From NCBI GenBank assembly GCA_027038255.1, contig JALVXQ010000218.1, forward strand, positions 1 through 32,669: 32,669 bases of DNA, given 5' to 3'. This document shows positions 23,342 through 31,572 of the stretch, piece by piece. The notes below the pieces were generated by a model. The model did not search any database. It saw nothing but the letters and a program-made list of their open reading frames with translations, and had not been told where the DNA came from. How positions within the stretch are numbered: position 1 is the first letter of the stretch; each line of letters begins with the position of its first letter. Position numbers and translations under genes: made by a program. This stretch comes from Sulfurimonas sp. (GTDB lineage Bacteria > Campylobacterota > Campylobacteria > Campylobacterales > Sulfurimonadaceae).

Positions 23342-23998
23342 CTATTTTAAGTTTATTTTTTCTGGCATATGACCGAACAAGTCAAAAAAGATTTTGCTCA
23401 TGTCTATGTTTATTTGCTTTTTTACATAAAAATATTTTTTAACTTCATTATACTCATCCTGAGTTGTAGGAAAAATATTAATAAACTTATTATCTGCAAA
23501 AACAATGATGGCATCATAGAAACGATAACTCTTATAACTATCTTTATAAATATGAAACAAAAATTTATTAATCAGCAATGCTATATTCATATAAATTGCA
23601 ATTGGAAATAAAATATAAGACATCAATTTTCCGAAATCATTTGGATATTGGCTTTTATGGTATAAATCACTAAATGTTTTTCGTATCTCTGTTATATCAT
23701 TAAGATTTATCTTTTCTAAGATAATATCATTGTGAAGCAGTAGTATCTCATTATCAAGTAGTTTAACTTTTCTTTTTTTCTTTGTTTTTATATATCCATA
23801 AATATATGGAAACATCAATATTGGAAGAATTACAAACACATTAAAAGACAATGATTGTGAAGATATACCACCTGGATTGGAAATATATATTAAAATAACT
23901 AATGGAATTCCAGTTACTGTCCATAATGCCAGAAATAAAGGATTATAATCTTCAATAACAATTGGATTTTTATCATAATCCCTATTTATATTTTTCAT
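23342..23998 (-). CDS. Uncharacterised membrane protein
   Basis: I do not recognise this 218-residue protein. It has two hydrophobic helices near 22-39 and 51-69, a soluble middle with KVKLLDNEILLLHNDIILEKINLNDITEI, which looks like a small beta-rich (PH-like) domain, a second hydrophobic pair near 125-150, and a soluble end. Its start overlaps the stop of the AI-2E family gene by four bases (ATGA), so it is probably co-expressed with that transporter. The base composition is visibly more A+T-rich than in the neighbours upstream, which suggests a different history. Bacterial PH-domain membrane proteins have a similar layout, but this is only a guess. Confidence 0.7.
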   Translation of the reverse strand: MKNINRDYDKNPIVIEDYNPLFLALWTVTGIPLVILIYISNPGGISSQSLSFNVFVILPILMFPYIYGYIKTKKKRKVKLLDNEILLLHNDIILEKINLNDITEIRKTFSDLYHKSQYPNDFGKLMSYILFPIAIYMNIALLINKFLFHIYKDSYKSYRFYDAIIVFADNKFINIFPTTQDEYNEVKKYFYVKKQINIDMSKIFFDLFGHMPEKINLK

Positions 23999-25023
23999 TT
24001 TTTTTCTAAGCTTTCACCACTACCAAGTAAAACTGCTATCCATTTCGTATTGTCGTTAGCTGCAAATACAATTTTTGCCATGATGGTGAGTGGGATCGAG
24101 AGCAGCATGCCGACAAGTCCTAACAGCCATCCCCAAAATATCAAAGAGATGAAAACAACTAGAGTGGAGAGTCCTAAACCTCTTCCCATCACTTTTGGCT
24201 CGACAATAGAGCCGATGATTACATTTACTAAAAGATAAAGAACAGAGACGAGTAAGGCAGAAAAAGCACCTAACTGAACAAGTGTTATTAAAACTGCAGG
24301 AACGGCGGCGATGATAGAGCCGATGTTTGGAATGAAGTTGAGCAAAAATGCTAGAACACCCCATAAAAATGCATAATCCGTCCCTATTAACGTTAAAGCA
24401 ACATAGACTATGAAACCTGTTAAAAGAGATATAAGTGCTTTGATGACCATATAACTTTTTATCTGAGAAAAGATCTGGTTGATGTGTTTCATCGTTTCTT
24501 TATCTTTGTCTGCGAACTCTATTTTAGCACTAAAATGCTGTGATTCAAGCAACATAAAGACAACTGTCAAAACAACGATAAAACCATTTGTAAAGATGGA
24601 ACTGATGCCTTCTATAATGGCAGTTGAGAAGCGCATAATCTGCTTTGAGTTTATTAAACTGGATATTTCACTTGCAGGTATCTCCAGACCAAAGCCATTC
24701 ATGAAAGTTGCAAGAGACTCATAGTAAGTAGTCAATTTCGCGGCATAGAGGTCGATATTTGCACTAAATTGATGCACAGAAGTTCCGATGAGCTTTGCGA
24801 TGAGCGCCAAAAATATCAAGAACACTCCCATTACAAGCGTAATGGAAATGATGTCTGGAATGCCTTTTGAGCGAAAAAAGTTATAGGAAGGAGAAAGGAT
24901 AATAGCGATAAACAAAGAGAGTAAAAAAGGGACAATGATGACAGAAGCGAACTTCACACCTGCCAGTACAATTATAACACTTGCCATCACTATGAAATAG
25001 TAACCGAGTTGCGTCTCTTTCAT
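23995..25023 (-). CDS. AI-2E family transporter
   Basis: This 342-residue polytopic membrane protein of the AI-2E (TqsA/PerM) family has about seven to eight helices: paired N-terminal helices, a central periplasmic helical domain, and the conserved C-terminal half with LNFIPNIGSIIAAVPAVL and WLLGLVGMLLSIPLTIMAK. Members export signals or act as Na+/H+ antiporters; the substrate here is unknown. ATG 25023 is the start, preceded by AAAGGAAAAGAG. An in-frame extension to 25191 encodes charged non-family sequence and overlaps the permease gene, so it is not used. It begins 11 bases after the permease stop. Confidence 0.88.
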   Translation of the reverse strand: MKETQLGYYFIVMASVIIVLAGVKFASVIIVPFLLSLFIAIILSPSYNFFRSKGIPDIISITLVMGVFLIFLALIAKLIGTSVHQFSANIDLYAAKLTTYYESLATFMNGFGLEIPASEISSLINSKQIMRFSTAIIEGISSIFTNGFIVVLTVVFMLLESQHFSAKIEFADKDKETMKHINQIFSQIKSYMVIKALISLLTGFIVYVALTLIGTDYAFLWGVLAFLLNFIPNIGSIIAAVPAVLITLVQLGAFSALLVSVLYLLVNVIIGSIVEPKVMGRGLGLSTLVVFISLIFWGWLLGLVGMLLSIPLTIMAKIVFAANDNTKWIAVLLGSGESLEKK

Positions 25024-25034
25024 ACTCTTTTCCT

Positions 25035-25835
25035 TTATGTTTGTATCTCTTTTTGGTTGGTAAGTTGCTGCAGATAGTTTGAGATATTGATGAGTGAAAA
25101 TGTTACCAAAAATATCATAAGACCTGGAAAGAAACTCACCCACCATGCAATCTCCACAACATCTTTTCCACCGCTTAGAATCGTTCCCCAACTCATCTGC
25201 GGAGCAACGATGCCAAGTCCTAAAAAACTCAGCCCTGACTCTGCAAGTATAGCACCGCCAACACCAAAAGTAAAACTGACAAAGAAAATGGGTGCCAAGA
25301 GAGGTGCATAGTATTTCAAAAGTATTTTACTTTTTTTAACTTTTGCAATGTTGAGTATCTTAATGTAGGGCTGTGAGGTGATTTTAAAACTCTCAGAGCG
25401 AATCAGCCTCGCTGTTGTCATCCAACCTGTTATAGATATAATGACTATGAGTACCAGGGCTGAAGCATTAACATACGAAACAAGCGCTAATAGTAAAAAG
25501 AAGGTAGGAAAAGTTAAAAACAGATCAACAATAACAATAAAACTTTTATCCACAAGCCCACGAAAATATCCGGCAATAGAGCCAAACATAAGCCCGATAA
25601 ACGAAGCTATCAGAGCACTGCCCACACCAATCGTCAAAGAGACTTTCCCACCCTCAATCAAACGAGCCAATATATCTCGACCCAGTCTGTCAGTGCCAAG
25701 AGGATGCTGTAAGGAAGGTGCCAGCAAAATGGAGTGTGCGTCTAAAGCGTAAGGGCTCACATGGTAAAATAAAAAACCAAAAAAGGCAAAAAAGAAAATG
25801 GAAAAAAGTAAAACAATACTGATTTTAGGAACCAC
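25035..25835 (-). CDS. ABC transporter permease, oligopeptide/dipeptide type (DppC/OppC-like)
   Basis: This 266-residue inner-membrane permease has five to six helices. HPLGTDRLGRDILARLIEGG near the N-terminus and AESGLSFLGLGIVAPQMSWG near the C-terminus are hallmarks of the DppC/OppC/NikC group, and the coupling loop lies around TTARLIRSESFKI. Normally it pairs with a DppB-type permease, one or two ATPases and a binding protein; none is in this window. The start GTG 25835 falls one base after the flgK stop, with AGGAA some 12 bases upstream, so it is expressed with flagellar genes. Its substrate is unknown. Confidence 0.85.
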   Translation of the reverse strand: MVPKISIVLLFSIFFFAFFGFLFYHVSPYALDAHSILLAPSLQHPLGTDRLGRDILARLIEGGKVSLTIGVGSALIASFIGLMFGSIAGYFRGLVDKSFIVIVDLFLTFPTFFLLLALVSYVNASALVLIVIISITGWMTTARLIRSESFKITSQPYIKILNIAKVKKSKILLKYYAPLLAPIFFVSFTFGVGGAILAESGLSFLGLGIVAPQMSWGTILSGGKDVVEIAWWVSFFPGLMIFLVTFSLINISNYLQQLTNQKEIQT

Positions 25836-25836
25836 T

Positions 25837-27717
25837 TTAGCGTTTGATTCCTAAAAGTGTCTGCAACATTTGGTCAACAGTAGTAATGACTTTGGCAGCC
25901 GCACTATAAGAATTTTGATATTTTATAAGATTGGTCATCTCTTCGTCAGTATTAACCTTTGATACTGAAAAATATTCCATTTCTGTGGCATTAAACTGTG
26001 CAGTTACTGTGTCATTTCTAGAAATAGCTGAGTTGGTAGATATACCTACATATGTAGCTGTCAAATCATACATGCCATAGAGTGTGGTATCATATGTTTC
26101 ATTCCCTACCTTAAACTCATAAGATTCAAATTGTTGTTGTACCATATCAAGTGCAACTCTATTATCTCCAGAAGAGGAGGAGTAACCCGCACGTATATTT
26201 GTAGGATTGTCTCTATATTCTTGTGCTAGTTGAATATTACTAGCACTATCTCCCTCAAAAAAACCTCCAAGCCCTGTTGCTCCAGCAAAGTTTGTCCCAG
26301 AGGAGAAACTTTCATCACTGAGCTTATCTTCGATTGCAAAAGTATACCCCTTAGATTGGGCATCTGAATTAACGCCTAACTCTAATCTCAATGTACCATC
26401 CGCTGCTGTTTGATAACCATAAGTCATAAAATCATCAATATCATTAGTAGCGTTATTGTCCCCATTATCATCTTTATTATCTGTTATTTGTCCTTCTATA
26501 GAGTTAGTTCCTGTAGCACCGGACATTGTTGTGGAGTTGTCTATATTAATCGGCCTTCTACTTACCTCATTTCCATCTATGTCATAAATAATAATATCAA
26601 ATGAACCTTCATTAATATTTAGATTTGAGTTTACTAAAGGAGCATCACTCGCAAGAGCCAAATCATTCGATTGCATTGATGTAGCCGCACTCTGTGCATA
26701 AAGATTGTTGGTGGATTCTATCAAGCCTTTGGCAAATGCATCTAAGTCACTTGCCGTCGTTTGCAATATACCATCTGTAGGCATACCGCTTGTACTATCT
26801 ATTGAACGTCCTCGTAAATCTAAAGAAGCACCAACTCTACCTCCTGTTATTTCCTCATTCATCGGAATCAAAACACCATCTTGACGTTCATACGAGATAT
26901 CATAAAATCCATAAGGATTATCACTATTTGTAAGTTTCAGTGGATGATATGTACTTCCATCAACAATGTTAAAACCATTGACACTCACACTATAACTACC
27001 AGAACTGATATTTGAATTACTGTCAAGCTGTATATTTGATTCTAGCTGTCCTTGATGTACATCTGCACCAATAAGACGTGAGAGATCCTTTTCTAGTAAG
27101 TTCCTTTGATCACGTAAGTCATTTGCAGTGTAGCCATCGCCTGCTTCTGCTACTTCTATGGCTGCATTTACGTCTGCTAGTTGTTTTGCTGTAGAATTTA
27201 CTTCATTGATATCTAAAGCCAATTGGTCATTTACTTGCTTTTGTAAACCTACAACTTGATCTTGAGTTTGTGTTATGTGTTGTGTTAAGGTTTGTGTCTG
27301 TTCAGCCAAAGCAACCTGAGTCGCATCATTATCCGGATTATCAGCAAATGTTTGCCACATATTGTAATACTCTGACATATCATTTTTAATTCCAACACCA
27401 TCAATATCTGGAAAATATGTTGAAAGTTCTTCTAACTTTTGTCTCTCATAATCACTATACTCTTTATCTGCTGACGCAGCTGAATATTTATCAAAGACAA
27501 AATTATCAAAGATTCTACTAATATCGTCAATTTCAGTTCCATTACTAACATTACCATCCGCTGTATTTAAAGGAGTCGCAGCAGATGTAACCACCCGTTG
27601 CCGAGTATATCCATCTACTTCTGCATTTGTAATATTATTTCCCGTAGTATTCACTGCTACTTGTGCAGCGTTTAATCCGCTATATCCAATATTTAATGTA
27701 TTAAAAAGTGATGCCAT
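25837..27717 (-). CDS. flgK: Flagellar hook-associated protein 1
   Basis: This 626-residue hook-filament junction protein is exported by the flagellar type III system. The N-terminal rod/hook segment (SLFNTLNIGYSGLNAAQVAVNTT, then NNITNAEVDGYTRQR) and the C-terminal MTNLIKYQNSYSAAAKVITTVDQMLQTLLG are conserved and form the coiled D0 core. The variable middle contains an Asp/Asn-rich stretch at 412-429. The start ATG 27717 follows the flgN stop by one base, with AAGGG as ribosome site. FlgN is its likely chaperone, encoded just upstream. Confidence 0.95.
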   Translation of the reverse strand: MASLFNTLNIGYSGLNAAQVAVNTTGNNITNAEVDGYTRQRVVTSAATPLNTADGNVSNGTEIDDISRIFDNFVFDKYSAASADKEYSDYERQKLEELSTYFPDIDGVGIKNDMSEYYNMWQTFADNPDNDATQVALAEQTQTLTQHITQTQDQVVGLQKQVNDQLALDINEVNSTAKQLADVNAAIEVAEAGDGYTANDLRDQRNLLEKDLSRLIGADVHQGQLESNIQLDSNSNISSGSYSVSVNGFNIVDGSTYHPLKLTNSDNPYGFYDISYERQDGVLIPMNEEITGGRVGASLDLRGRSIDSTSGMPTDGILQTTASDLDAFAKGLIESTNNLYAQSAATSMQSNDLALASDAPLVNSNLNINEGSFDIIIYDIDGNEVSRRPINIDNSTTMSGATGTNSIEGQITDNKDDNGDNNATNDIDDFMTYGYQTAADGTLRLELGVNSDAQSKGYTFAIEDKLSDESFSSGTNFAGATGLGGFFEGDSASNIQLAQEYRDNPTNIRAGYSSSSGDNRVALDMVQQQFESYEFKVGNETYDTTLYGMYDLTATYVGISTNSAISRNDTVTAQFNATEMEYFSVSKVNTDEEMTNLIKYQNSYSAAAKVITTVDQMLQTLLGIKR

Positions 27718-27718
27718 T

Positions 27719-28147
27719 TTAAACCCTTATCTCAAGTACATTAGACTCTTTTGATGCGACTTTCTTATAACCATGCATTTCAGTTGGTACTAATCTTTCT
27801 AAAAATGTATTATATAAATTACTGACCACTACTACAAGTTTTGCATATTTTTTATTAACTTCATGTAGTCTAGCGAGTTCTATTTTTAACTCTTTAAGTT
27901 GTTTATGCTGTTGTTCATTAAGTAAATTTTGGAGTTCTACATCAGGATTTGCGGTCATTAAAGAAGATATTTCATGATCTATCATCGCTTTTTTCGTCTC
28001 AAAAGCTTTGAGTTTCTCTTCTTTGAGAGAGAGTCTCTCAAATTGTGGGTCATGCTCTGCTTTTTTTATATCTTCTATATCTGACTCCGTTATTTTAATT
28101 AAATCTCGTAAATCTTCTAAAGCATTTTGTAAGTGATGAGTAAGCAT
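27719..28147 (-). CDS. flgN: FlgN-like flagellar export chaperone
   Basis: This 142-residue, almost entirely helical and coiled-coil protein has the size and heptad pattern of FlgN, the chaperone of the hook-junction proteins FlgK and FlgL. The sequence match alone is weak, as usual for this family; position between flgM and flgK supports it strongly. A strong GGAGG ribosome site precedes ATG 28147. It lies one base upstream of flgK. Confidence 0.8.
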   Translation of the reverse strand: MLTHHLQNALEDLRDLIKITESDIEDIKKAEHDPQFERLSLKEEKLKAFETKKAMIDHEISSLMTANPDVELQNLLNEQQHKQLKELKIELARLHEVNKKYAKLVVVVSNLYNTFLERLVPTEMHGYKKVASKESNVLEIRV

Positions 28148-28173
28148 CCCAAACCTCCATATTTTTTAATTAC

Positions 28174-28383
28174 TTAAAGTAACTCGTCTGCCATTTTTGT
28201 AGCTAAAGCCGACAAGTCAACTTTATATTCACCGGCATCAATAGCCTCTTTAAGTTTTTCTATTTTGTTCTGACTAGCATCTTGTGATGTAGTCAATTTA
28301 GCGTTTGCTTTTATCTCTTTGTTGTCATTCAAACTATTTGCATAAGCACTGCGCATAGCTGAACCATTGATATTTGAAATCAT
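28174..28383 (-). CDS. flgM: Anti-sigma-28 factor FlgM
   Basis: This 69-residue protein has a polar, disordered N-terminal half and the sigma28-binding C-terminal helices (IEKLKEAIDAGEYKVDLSALATKMADELL). It binds FliA until hook completion and then leaves the cell through the flagellar export channel, allowing late gene expression. A sigma28-type promoter lies directly upstream, giving negative feedback. The ribosome site is GAAGGACA. Confidence 0.92.
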   Translation of the reverse strand: MISNINGSAMRSAYANSLNDNKEIKANAKLTTSQDASQNKIEKLKEAIDAGEYKVDLSALATKMADELL

Positions 28384-28425
28384 ATCTTGTCCTTCTAATC
28401 TGTTAGAGTATATCTTTATACAGCC

Positions 28426-28452
28426 ATATCGACAAATTTACAATTTCATTAA
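28426..28452 (-). promoter_or_regulatory. Candidate sigma28 (FliA) promoter of flgM
   Basis: On the minus strand TTAATGAA (28445-28452) is followed after exactly 11 bases by GTCGATAT (28426-28433). The second element matches six of eight bases of the enterobacterial GCCGATAA consensus and the CGATAT form common in Campylobacter; the first element is a weak match. Confidence 0.6.
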
Positions 28453-28470
28453 GCATAACACTACTCTTTT

Positions 28471-28779
28471 TCATGAATTTTTACGACTTAAATAGTCATA
28501 TAACATTTGTGAAAAACCAAAACTCCCCGCACTCGCTTTTGAGAGTTCATCTCTGTACATTGATTTATATATTTTATCCCCTGGATCATTCTGCGATGCG
28601 AAAAGATCATTATCATCTTTCATCGCATTATCCATCAACATTTTAACTATAACAGCTTCAAAAGCATCTGTCTGTTTGCGCAGCGCTTTATCTTCTGCGT
28701 GAGGATTAATTTTTGGTATATCTCTGTTTTGTGTTACCAACTGTGCCTGTGAAGAGAGTTCATTCAATCCATAATCCAT
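28471..28779 (-). CDS. flgJ: Flagellar rod-binding protein (FlgJ N-terminal domain only)
   Basis: This 102-residue protein matches the N-terminal rod-scaffold domain of FlgJ (LRKQTDAFEAVIVKMLMDNAM, then DKIYKSMYRDELSKASAGSFGFSQMLYDYL). The peptidoglycan hydrolase domain of enterobacterial FlgJ is missing, as is usual outside the gamma-proteobacteria, so a separate muramidase must open the wall. The start overlaps the flgI stop (TAATG). It acts in the periplasm as a cap for rod assembly. Confidence 0.9.
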   Translation of the reverse strand: MDYGLNELSSQAQLVTQNRDIPKINPHAEDKALRKQTDAFEAVIVKMLMDNAMKDDNDLFASQNDPGDKIYKSMYRDELSKASAGSFGFSQMLYDYLSRKNS

Positions 28780-29825
28780 TATATTACCTTCAACTCAGCA
28801 GAGATACTGCCGGCACTCTTCATCGCCTCTAAAATCGAGATGATATCTTTCGGTGTAGCCCCCAATTTTTGTAAAGAGCGTACAAGATTTGCCACAGTTG
28901 TTGTTCCTTTTTTCATATATACTTTATCTTCATTCATTCCTATCACCAGGTTATTGTCTACTTTCATAGAACCCTGTGGCTGTGATGGAGTATCTTGCTC
29001 AACTATTTTTATTGTTATGTCACCATGTGTCAATACAATCGGACTCAGTTGTATATCCACCCCAGCAACGATAGTTCCAGTTTTTTCATTGATGATGATT
29101 TTTTTCTTTGGCTGATAATTCATATCTATATTTTGCACTTCTGCCAAAAATTCAATCATAGAACGGTTTTGAGGACGTTTAAGTTTAATGCTGCGTGAGT
29201 CCATTGCCACCGCTACTTGTGTATTGTAAAAGGCATTAATGGCTTTTTGAACCGCTACCGCATTTTCAAAACCGGAATCTTTAAGCGAAAGGGTCGCATA
29301 CTTCTGATGAAAAAGGTCAATGTTAATCTCACGCTCTATAAAACCACCGTTAAATACAATACCCGTCGTTGGATGTGTCTCAGCGCCGGAACCTCTTTGA
29401 TTGAGTCCACCGATACTAAGCGGTCCTTGTGCCAGTGCATAAATCTTTCCGTCCACCCCTTTCATAGGTGTCATCAAAAGTGTTCCCCCTTCTAAAGATT
29501 TTGCATCTCCGATGGAAGAGACCGTTACATCAAACTTGTCACCCTGCCGAGCAAAAGGTTTCATAGTCGCAGTAACAACAACCGCTGCAACGTTTTTAGA
29601 CTTAATGTCGATGGGGTTCATATCGATATTCATCGCTTTGAGCATATTGGAAATTGATTGAAGTGTAAATTTTGAAGTCGTTCCGTCACCTGTCTTTTTA
29701 AGACCAACAACTAAAGAGTAACCGATTATCTGATTTTCTCGAACACCAACGATGTTGGAGACATCACTAATCTTCGTTGCATAAAGGGACGATATAAAAA
29801 GTAGTAAAGTAAAAAAATATTTCAT
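28779..29825 (-). CDS. flgI: Flagellar P-ring protein
   Basis: This 348-residue periplasmic protein forms the P-ring around the rod in the peptidoglycan layer. A Sec signal peptide (MKYFFTLLLFISSLYA) is followed by conserved FlgI blocks: NQIIGYSLVVGLKKTGDG, VVTATMKPFARQGDKFDVTVSS, GGTLLMTPMKGVDG, ALAQGPLSIGG, and the C-terminal NLVRSLQKLGATPKDIISILEAMKSAG. It is full length. It begins 42 bases after rsmD, and I see no sigma54 promoter in that gap. Confidence 0.96.
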   Translation of the reverse strand: MKYFFTLLLFISSLYATKISDVSNIVGVRENQIIGYSLVVGLKKTGDGTTSKFTLQSISNMLKAMNIDMNPIDIKSKNVAAVVVTATMKPFARQGDKFDVTVSSIGDAKSLEGGTLLMTPMKGVDGKIYALAQGPLSIGGLNQRGSGAETHPTTGIVFNGGFIEREINIDLFHQKYATLSLKDSGFENAVAVQKAINAFYNTQVAVAMDSRSIKLKRPQNRSMIEFLAEVQNIDMNYQPKKKIIINEKTGTIVAGVDIQLSPIVLTHGDITIKIVEQDTPSQPQGSMKVDNNLVIGMNEDKVYMKKGTTTVANLVRSLQKLGATPKDIISILEAMKSAGSISAELKVI

Positions 29826-29867
29826 TTTGCATAAATCCTTGAACCGTTATCAAGAATTTAGCAATTT

Positions 29868-30473
29868 TTATTCCATCTCTTCAGATACGAGGTAGCTGAG
29901 CGAGGTATTTCCAAATTTTTTAGATTTTTTTATTCTGTATGCCCCTAATTTTTGCGGTATTTCCAGACCTGTCATATGTTCTATAATAATCATTCGGACA
30001 CTCTCAATCGGCAAAGAAGCAATCAACGCCATCGTTTTATCATAAATATCTTCCATCCCCTCACGGATGCTAAAAGGCGGATCAATGTAGAAGTAAGCCT
30101 TCTCTTTTGTTTTTTTCAAACGTGCAAGCACTTGCGTGATATTTTCAAAACTATTCCCTGCAAAAACTTCACAAGCTGCAGGCTCTGTCAAGGCGATATT
30201 TTGCTTTAAAACTTTGAGCGCATCGCGATCTTGTTCCATAAAATATATCTGCTTTGCACCGCGGCTCAGAGCTTCAAGACCGATGGAGCCTGAACCGGAA
30301 AAGAGCTCAACAAAAGTTGCATCGATGATGTCAAACTGCAAGGTGTTAAAGAAAGACTCCAACACTATCGCTTTTGAGCTGCGTGTAGTCATTTTTGAAG
30401 GAAGCTGCAGAGTCTTTCCTCTGTATTTGCCAGCGATGATTTTTTTTGTAAGTTTTTTAGAATTATTTTTCAT
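29868..30473 (-). CDS. rsmD: 16S rRNA (guanine966-N2)-methyltransferase
   Basis: This 201-residue Rossmann-fold methyltransferase has the AdoMet motif VELFSGSGSIGLEALSRGA (about 55-73) and the catalytic DPPF at 131-134, with the N-terminal IIAGKYRGKTLQLP of RsmD. It methylates G966 in 16S rRNA of the small subunit. It overlaps the upstream 127-residue gene by 11 bases and is followed by flgI, a neighbourhood common in Campylobacterota as far as I recall. Confidence 0.93.
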   Translation of the reverse strand: MKNNSKKLTKKIIAGKYRGKTLQLPSKMTTRSSKAIVLESFFNTLQFDIIDATFVELFSGSGSIGLEALSRGAKQIYFMEQDRDALKVLKQNIALTEPAACEVFAGNSFENITQVLARLKKTKEKAYFYIDPPFSIREGMEDIYDKTMALIASLPIESVRMIIIEHMTGLEIPQKLGAYRIKKSKKFGNTSLSYLVSEEME

Positions 30474-30846
30474 AAAATGCTTTCACTGCCCGTAAAATAT
30501 TTGCCTGATACTCCTGCGTGAGAGACTCTATGCGTTTTTGTAAAATAGAAAAGTCCATAGACTCCTCCTCTTTGTACTCTGTTTTTATTTCCATTGCTTC
30601 TGCTTCATCTCTACCATAGAGATCATTATATTTTTTCTCAAGTGCCAAGATAAGCTGTGATTTTGAAAATGGTTTTTGCAGATCTGCTTCTGCTTCACTA
30701 CCGACATAAAAACAGCGTTCATCTCCCAAACAGGTCTCATCTCTAATAATAATGTCACACTTCTTTGAAGCACTCAAATATTTCGTCAAAAACAACTCTA
30801 AAGACTTTTGCAACAGTGGTGACTGGCATTCAACAGCAACTCTCAT
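30463..30846 (-). CDS. Small protein with degenerate receiver-like sequence
   Basis: I do not recognise this 127-residue protein firmly. MRVAVECQSPLLQKSLELFLTK and later LQKPFSKSQLILALEKKY recall the first helix and the KPF-L-A-L ending of response-regulator receiver domains, but the acidic pocket and phosphorylated Asp are not clearly present. A charged linker (EEESMDFSILQKRIESLTQEYQ) follows and forms a C-terminal helix. It overlaps rsmD by 11 bases and begins nine bases after the exonuclease gene. A phosphorylation-independent receiver-like fold is only inferred. Confidence 0.6.
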   Translation of the reverse strand: MRVAVECQSPLLQKSLELFLTKYLSASKKCDIIIRDETCLGDERCFYVGSEAEADLQKPFSKSQLILALEKKYNDLYGRDEAEAMEIKTEYKEEESMDFSILQKRIESLTQEYQANILRAVKAFYEK

Positions 30847-30855
30847 ATTTATCCT

Positions 30856-31572
30856 TTAGTTACTCAAATAGTACTCAATCGAGTACCGAAAATCATCATC
30901 CAAATTTTCAAGACTTAGCATCCACATCAAATAATTACGATCATTCATCGCAATATCTTCAATGTATCTGCCGCTGTACTTTCCAAAAGAGAACTTCTCA
31001 AGCAGTACATTTTCAAAACTCAGTGCATTCATCTTCTCTATGTCGACAAGCTGCGTGAAATAATCAAAAAGCAACTTAATAACAACAGTATCACTGAGTG
31101 CATGATGCGCAACCAAAGCATCTTTAATTCCACACAATTTTTTTGTATTTTGCTCATTTTTATAGAGTTTAAGTTCATAACGCAAAAACTCCAAAGTAAA
31201 TATCTCACATTCAGGAACAAGATGTTTCACCACTTTGAGTGTATCTATAATTTTACCATGCCATGTTAAACCGCCGGATGCCAACATTCCTAAAACAAAA
31301 GCAGCATTATGGACAATCAAAACATTCTCTTCAGAATTTTGCTCTTGCAAAAAAGTAAAAATTTCACTCTCACGCAAAGGAGCTTTCTCTGCAATCATCT
31401 CATTTGTGATGTTGTGCAATGCAGAAGCAGAAGGTGGAATCTTTTTTCCCTCATTGACAAATTCTAAACTACTTCTCACGCAAGAGTCCTCTTCAAAAAC
31501 AAGCATCCCCAAGGAGCAAATCTTATCTTCTCTTTCAAAACCTGTCGTTTCAATGTCTAAAAAAATCAGCAC
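30856..31572 (-). CDS. DnaQ-like 3'-5' exonuclease with C-terminal DUF3820-like domain
   Basis: This 238-residue protein has a DEDDh exonuclease domain (1 to about 180): motif I DIET with Asp6 and Glu8, motif II HNAAFVLGML and motif III HHALSD with His156 and Asp161. In motif II the usual metal-binding Asp after Phe is Val93, so activity may be lost or changed. The tail FGKYSGRYIEDIAMNDRNYLMWML (about 196-219) matches the small DUF3820-type module often fused to such exonucleases. It overlaps the upstream membrane protein gene by seven bases. A DNA repair or RNA trimming role is possible. Confidence 0.82.
   Translation of the reverse strand: MLIFLDIETTGFEREDKICSLGMLVFEEDSCVRSSLEFVNEGKKIPPSASALHNITNEMIAEKAPLRESEIFTFLQEQNSEENVLIVHNAAFVLGMLASGGLTWHGKIIDTLKVVKHLVPECEIFTLEFLRYELKLYKNEQNTKKLCGIKDALVAHHALSDTVVIKLLFDYFTQLVDIEKMNALSFENVLLEKFSFGKYSGRYIEDIAMNDRNYLMWMLSLENLDDDFRYSIEYYLSN

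Noticed and set aside
25024-25191. 56-residue extension of the AI-2E transporter
   Set aside because: The charged cysteine-rich sequence is the out-of-frame reading of the permease gene; ATG 25023 has a clear ribosome site.
29826-29867. Sigma54 promoter before flgI
   Set aside because: A GG and a GC element are present but 13 bases apart, not 10, so the spacing is wrong.
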